Source: Synechococcus sp. NB0720_010 (lineage in GTDB: Bacteria > Cyanobacteriota > Cyanobacteriia > PCC-6307 > Cyanobiaceae). From it: a stretch of DNA of 64,000 nt. The stretch is taken from the NCBI RefSeq assembly GCF_023078835.1, contig NZ_CP090898.1, positions 1,676,045 through 1,740,044 on the forward strand, written 5' to 3'. Below the pieces are notes generated by a model. The model ran no database searches. It was not told the origin of the DNA and saw only the letters and a program-made list of their open reading frames with translations. Each line of letters opens with the position of its first letter. Position 1 is the stretch's first letter. The position numbers were made by a program, and so were the translations under genes. Positions 58,504 to 64,000 of the stretch are shown here, piece after piece.

Positions 58504-59808
58504 ATGGCCATGACCTCTCCTCACCAGGCCTGGGCTGCTGATCAGTTGGCCGTTGCCCTGGAGCGCACGGCGCCGGTGGCCCAGGAGCGTCGGGCGGGCA
58601 TCAAGCCCCGGTTGCAGCGGGTGCTCGACGCCTTTGCGGCGGAGCGATTGGGGGTGCACCATTTCGCCTCCGTCAGTGGCTACGGCCATGGGGACCTGGG
58701 CAGGGAGGTGCTCGACCGGGTCTTTGCCCGGGTGCTGCAGGCCGAGGCCGCCGCGGTGCGCCTGCAATTTGTGAGCGGCACCCATGCCATCGCCGCTGCC
58801 CTCTATGGGGTGTTGCGGCCCGGTGATCGGCTCTTGGCCCTGACGGGGCGTCCTTACGACACCTTGGAAGAGGTCATCGGCATCCGGGGCGAGGGGCAGG
58901 GGTCCCTGGCGGAGTTCGGTGTGGCCTATGACGAGCTGGATCTCCTCCCCGATGGGAGCGTCGATGAGGCGGGAATCGCTGGGGCACTGGCTGTGCCCAC
59001 CCGCATGGTCCTGATCCAGCGCAGCTGCGGCTACAGCTGGCGCCCATCCTTGACCGTGGCGCAGATCGCTCGATTGGTGGAGCGGGTCAAGGCGGTTCAG
59101 CCTGGCTGCCTGGTGTTCGTCGACAACTGCTACGGCGAGCTCGTTGAGCTGCAGGAGCCCACGGCCGTCGGAGCGGACCTGATGGCGGGCTCCTTGATCA
59201 AGAACCTCGGCGGCACGATTGCTCCGACGGGCGGCTACGTCGCCGGGCGCGAGGAGCTGGTGGAGCAGGCCTGTTGCCGGCTGACCGCCCCGGGCATCGG
59301 TAGTGAAGGGGGAACAGGCTTTGACCTGCATCGCCTGCTCTTCCAAGGACTGTTTTTGGCGCCGCAGATGGTGACCGAGGCGCTGCTCTGCGCTGAGTTG
59401 ACCGCAGCGGTGTTTGACGGCTTGGGCTACGCGGTCAAGCCCCTGGTGGGAGGGGTGCGCAGCGATGTGATTCAGGCGGTGCGCCTGGGGTCCCCCGAAC
59501 CGCTGAAGGCCGTCTGCCGCGCCTTTCAGACCTGTTCTCCCGTGGGCTCCTACCTCGATCCGATCCCAGCACCGATGCCCGGCTACGCCAGTGAGTTGGT
59601 GATGGCGGGCGGGACCTTTATCGATGGCAGCACCAGTGAGTTCTCCGCCGATGGCCCCCTGCGGGAGCCCTACGTCCTCTATGCCCAGGGCGGCACCACC
59701 CAGGCCCATGCGGAGCTCGCCTTGGAGCGGGCCCTGCTGGCGTTAGCTGAATCCCATTACAAGGGTGGCCCTGGGAACAGCCGCGCCTCGGCAAATTCGA
59801 CAAAATGA
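58504..59808 (+). CDS. Methionine gamma-lyase-like PLP enzyme (aluminium resistance family)
   Basis: The 434-residue protein belongs to the PLP-dependent family annotated as aluminium-resistance or methionine gamma-lyase-like. The PLP lysine is K233 in GSLIKNLGGTIAPTGGYVAG, and VFVDNCYGELVELQEP supplies the aspartate. QFVSGTHAIAAALYGVLRPG and RSDVIQAVRLG-type motifs match. The reaction in cyanobacteria is unproven. Its stop overlaps the gcvH start (ATGA), so it is coupled to the glycine cleavage genes. Confidence 0.88.
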   Translation: MAMTSPHQAWAADQLAVALERTAPVAQERRAGIKPRLQRVLDAFAAERLGVHHFASVSGYGHGDLGREVLDRVFARVLQAEAAAVRLQFVSGTHAIAAALYGVLRPGDRLLALTGRPYDTLEEVIGIRGEGQGSLAEFGVAYDELDLLPDGSVDEAGIAGALAVPTRMVLIQRSCGYSWRPSLTVAQIARLVERVKAVQPGCLVFVDNCYGELVELQEPTAVGADLMAGSLIKNLGGTIAPTGGYVAGREELVEQACCRLTAPGIGSEGGTGFDLHRLLFQGLFLAPQMVTEALLCAELTAAVFDGLGYAVKPLVGGVRSDVIQAVRLGSPEPLKAVCRAFQTCSPVGSYLDPIPAPMPGYASELVMAGGTFIDGSTSEFSADGPLREPYVLYAQGGTTQAHAELALERALLALAESHYKGGPGNSRASANSTK

Positions 59809-60223
59809 GAGCCACTTTTGCTGCGGCGCGGCCCATGGGTCTGCACTATCCCGATGACTGCCGCTATTCCGACAGTCACGAGTACGTGAAGTCCGAAGGG
59901 GAGCTGGTGCGCGTCGGCATCAGCGCCTTTGCGGTCGATCAGCTGGGGGACATCGTCTTTGTGGAGTTGCCCGAGGTGGGGGACAGCCTCAGCCAGGGCT
60001 CCAGCTTCGGTTCGGTGGAGTCGGTGAAGGCCGTGGAGGACATGCTCTCCCCGATCGATGGCACCGTGGAGGCCCGCAATGAGGCGGTCCTGGCGAGCCC
60101 CGAGGAGCTGCAGAACGATCCCTATGGCGAGGGTTGGTTGCTGTTGGTGCGTCCGAGCGCACCGGCCCAGATCGAGGCTCTGATGGATGCCGCGAGCTAC
60201 GGCGCCAAGGTCGACGGTCACTG

Positions 60224-60224
<1 letters not shown>
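59805..60224 (+). CDS. gcvH: Glycine cleavage system H protein
   Basis: GcvH carries the lipoyl arm between the P, T and L proteins. The lipoylated lysine is K75 in [20 protein letters not shown]. The 139 residues include a short N-terminal extension before [23 protein letters not shown] 59835 is an alternative start. The stop overlaps gcvP by one base (TGATG), and the start overlaps the PLP-lyase gene. Confidence 0.97.
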
Positions 60225-63151
<2,927 letters not shown>

Positions 63152-63173
63152 TTAGGGTTTAAATTCTTTGGCA

Positions 63174-63211
63174 AAGGGAAAAGTGCAGAATTTCTTTCTG
63201 CATCGTCCCTT
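63174..63211 (+). terminator. Stem-loop downstream of gcvP
   Basis: AAGGGA (63174-63179) pairs with TCCCTT (63206-63211), and inside it TGCAGAA (63184-63190) pairs with TTCTGCA (63196-63202) around TTTCT. The result is a 13-base-pair stem interrupted by a small internal loop. No T-run follows, so it may be a weak terminator or a structured transcript 5' of the next small gene. Confidence 0.45.
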
Positions 63212-63266
63212 GATTTCCTCTCAAAATCTGCTGCAACTGCAGTCATCGCTGTAGTCCAGGGGGCCC

Positions 63267-63518
63267 ATGAGCGACGAGACCAAAACAACGACCCTCGAAG
63301 ATCAGCCGGCAGTGAAGTTGCCTTCTCTGCAGGGCAGCCTCCATCAAGCAGCCGTGACCGGTCAGACCCTGCGGGTCGAGGGCACCAACGTTGTGCGGGT
63401 TCCCTTCGGTGTTCGCCGCCCGCGCCGCACCCGTCCTGCTCGCCCTGAGCATTGGGCCACCGTGGTGCTGCCTTTCCAGGCTGGTGGTTCTACCCCGCCC
63501 CCGCCGCAGGCCGCCTAA
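63267..63518 (+). CDS. Small hypothetical protein
   Basis: The 83-residue protein begins MSDETKTTTLEDQPAVKLPS and contains a short folded segment (LRVEGTNVVRVPFGVRRPRR) then a Pro/Gln tail ending PPPPQAA. It may be partly disordered. Its stop overlaps that of the convergent small gene by four bases. Conserved in picocyanobacteria as far as I recall, but I do not know its function. Confidence 0.65.
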   Translation: MSDETKTTTLEDQPAVKLPSLQGSLHQAAVTGQTLRVEGTNVVRVPFGVRRPRRTRPARPEHWATVVLPFQAGGSTPPPPQAA

Positions 63519-63721
63519 CTGGCGTTCTGGTCAAGGCGCCAGTCGATCAGCGCCTTGACGTCTTCCACTGAACTGGCTGGGGCCCGGAAGGGCAGCAGCT
63601 TCATGGGGCTGCGTTCGGGCCTGACCATCCAAGAGAGATCCTTCTGGGGGATCAGTACGAAGCCGCGATAGCGAACAATCCAGCGCTGAGAAGTCGGACT
63701 GGCTTTGGGCAGAGCTCCCAT
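63515..63721 (-). CDS. Small hypothetical protein
   Basis: The 68-residue protein begins MGALPKASPTSQRWIVRYRG and shows alternating strands (FVLIPQKDLSWMVRPERSPM, KLLPFRAPASSVEDVKALID), ending with a helix WRLDQNAS. The pattern suggests a small alpha/beta fold. It converges on the preceding gene with a four-base overlap of stops. Function unknown. Confidence 0.7.
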   Translation of the reverse strand: MGALPKASPTSQRWIVRYRGFVLIPQKDLSWMVRPERSPMKLLPFRAPASSVEDVKALIDWRLDQNAS

Positions 63722-63823
63722 CCAGCGGCAGTGGCGTCAGATCTTCATTTCAGCCCTTGTCAGGCTGAGCCCCCCTGAATTCAGGTTTTCTTCCGCTGCA
63801 GATCACGAGATCTTGCAGGGCGC

Positions 63824-64000
63824 TCAGTAGTTGGCGCCGCTGCGGCGTTGGTGAACGGCGGTGGTGGCCTCCGCATCCAACAGTGCTCCCGATCCCACCT
63901 GGGCATAGATCAGCCAGTGGTCGCCGCATTCCATGCGCTGTTTGACGCTGCAGTCGAGCCAGGCCAGGGCCTCGGGAAGGATCGGTTGACCGCCAGGGCT
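63824..64000 (-). CDS. Diflavin flavodiiron protein, C-terminal fragment
   Basis: The gene enters from the right edge, so only the last 58 residues are visible: LPEALAWLDCSVKQRMECGD, HWLIYAQVGSGALLDAEATT and the end AVHQRRSGANY. This is the C-terminal flavin-reductase domain of cyanobacterial flavodiiron proteins (Flv), which reduce oxygen downstream of photosystem I. The ECGDHW motif and the terminal SGxxY are characteristic. Which Flv (1, 3 or other) cannot be told from this fragment. Confidence 0.85.
   Translation of the reverse strand, partial: SPGGQPILPEALAWLDCSVKQRMECGDHWLIYAQVGSGALLDAEATTAVHQRRSGANY

Noticed and set aside
57634-59709. A 691-codon minus-strand frame opposite the PLP lyase and second desaturase
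   Set aside because: Most of it is antisense to the PLP lyase gene and the rest is an out-of-frame reading of the desaturase gene; no conserved motif.

Overview
The window is chromosomal DNA from a GC-rich unicellular marine or brackish picocyanobacterium of the Synechococcus/Cyanobium type. The evidence is gene content: ferredoxin-nitrite reductase with NarM and CnaT accessories, a cynS-urease-urt nitrogen block, a flavodiiron protein, cyanobacterial acyl-lipid desaturases, a group 2 sigma factor and many short picocyanobacterial hypothetical genes. Genes are tightly packed, with many ATGA or TGATG stop/start overlaps. No rRNA, insertion sequence, prophage or CRISPR array was seen; there is one tRNA gene.

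Layout. 1-8.1 kb is nitrate/nitrite/cyanate use: narM (partial), cnaT, cynS, a HEAT-repeat gene, a formate/nitrite-family channel, nirA, then a SirB/CbiX-like chelatase and cobA that can supply the siroheme NirA needs. 8.0-11.1 kb holds small unknowns, an amino-acid permease and a secreted protein. 11.0-21.6 kb is a complete urea module: ureDABC on the minus strand, ureEFG on the plus strand, then the urtABCDE ABC transporter. NtcA-type sites precede cynS (a perfect GTA-N8-TAC) and urtA (one mismatch, with a -10 box at canonical spacing). 21.6-31.5 kb is a minus-strand housekeeping run: aminodeoxychorismate lyase and synthase, queC, queE, pyrG, dps, a sigma factor, aspS, gcvT. 31.6-35.9 kb holds a Cys-rich small protein, a cyclic-nucleotide-binding-fold protein, speB, speE, a Coq4-family gene and mazG.

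35.9-37.3 kb is a visibly AT-richer islet with an AraC-type regulator overlapping a protein made of two ribbon-helix-helix repeats. It is followed by a DUF2227-like gene, tRNA-Val(UAC) and a SulP transporter. 39.5-51.6 kb mixes an SDR/methyltransferase pair, a 2-oxoglutarate oxygenase pair, valS, a TVP38 protein, ligA, an SprT-like protease, a chorismate-lyase-like gene and several unknowns. 51.7-55.6 kb carries mnmG, dnaB and rplI. 55.6-58.4 kb holds two acyl-lipid desaturases flanking a HTH protein whose start region carries an 11-bp inverted repeat; this is the most interesting candidate regulatory system here. 58.5-63.2 kb is a PLP lyase translationally coupled to gcvH and gcvP. The window ends with two small hypotheticals and the C-terminus of a diflavin flavodiiron protein.
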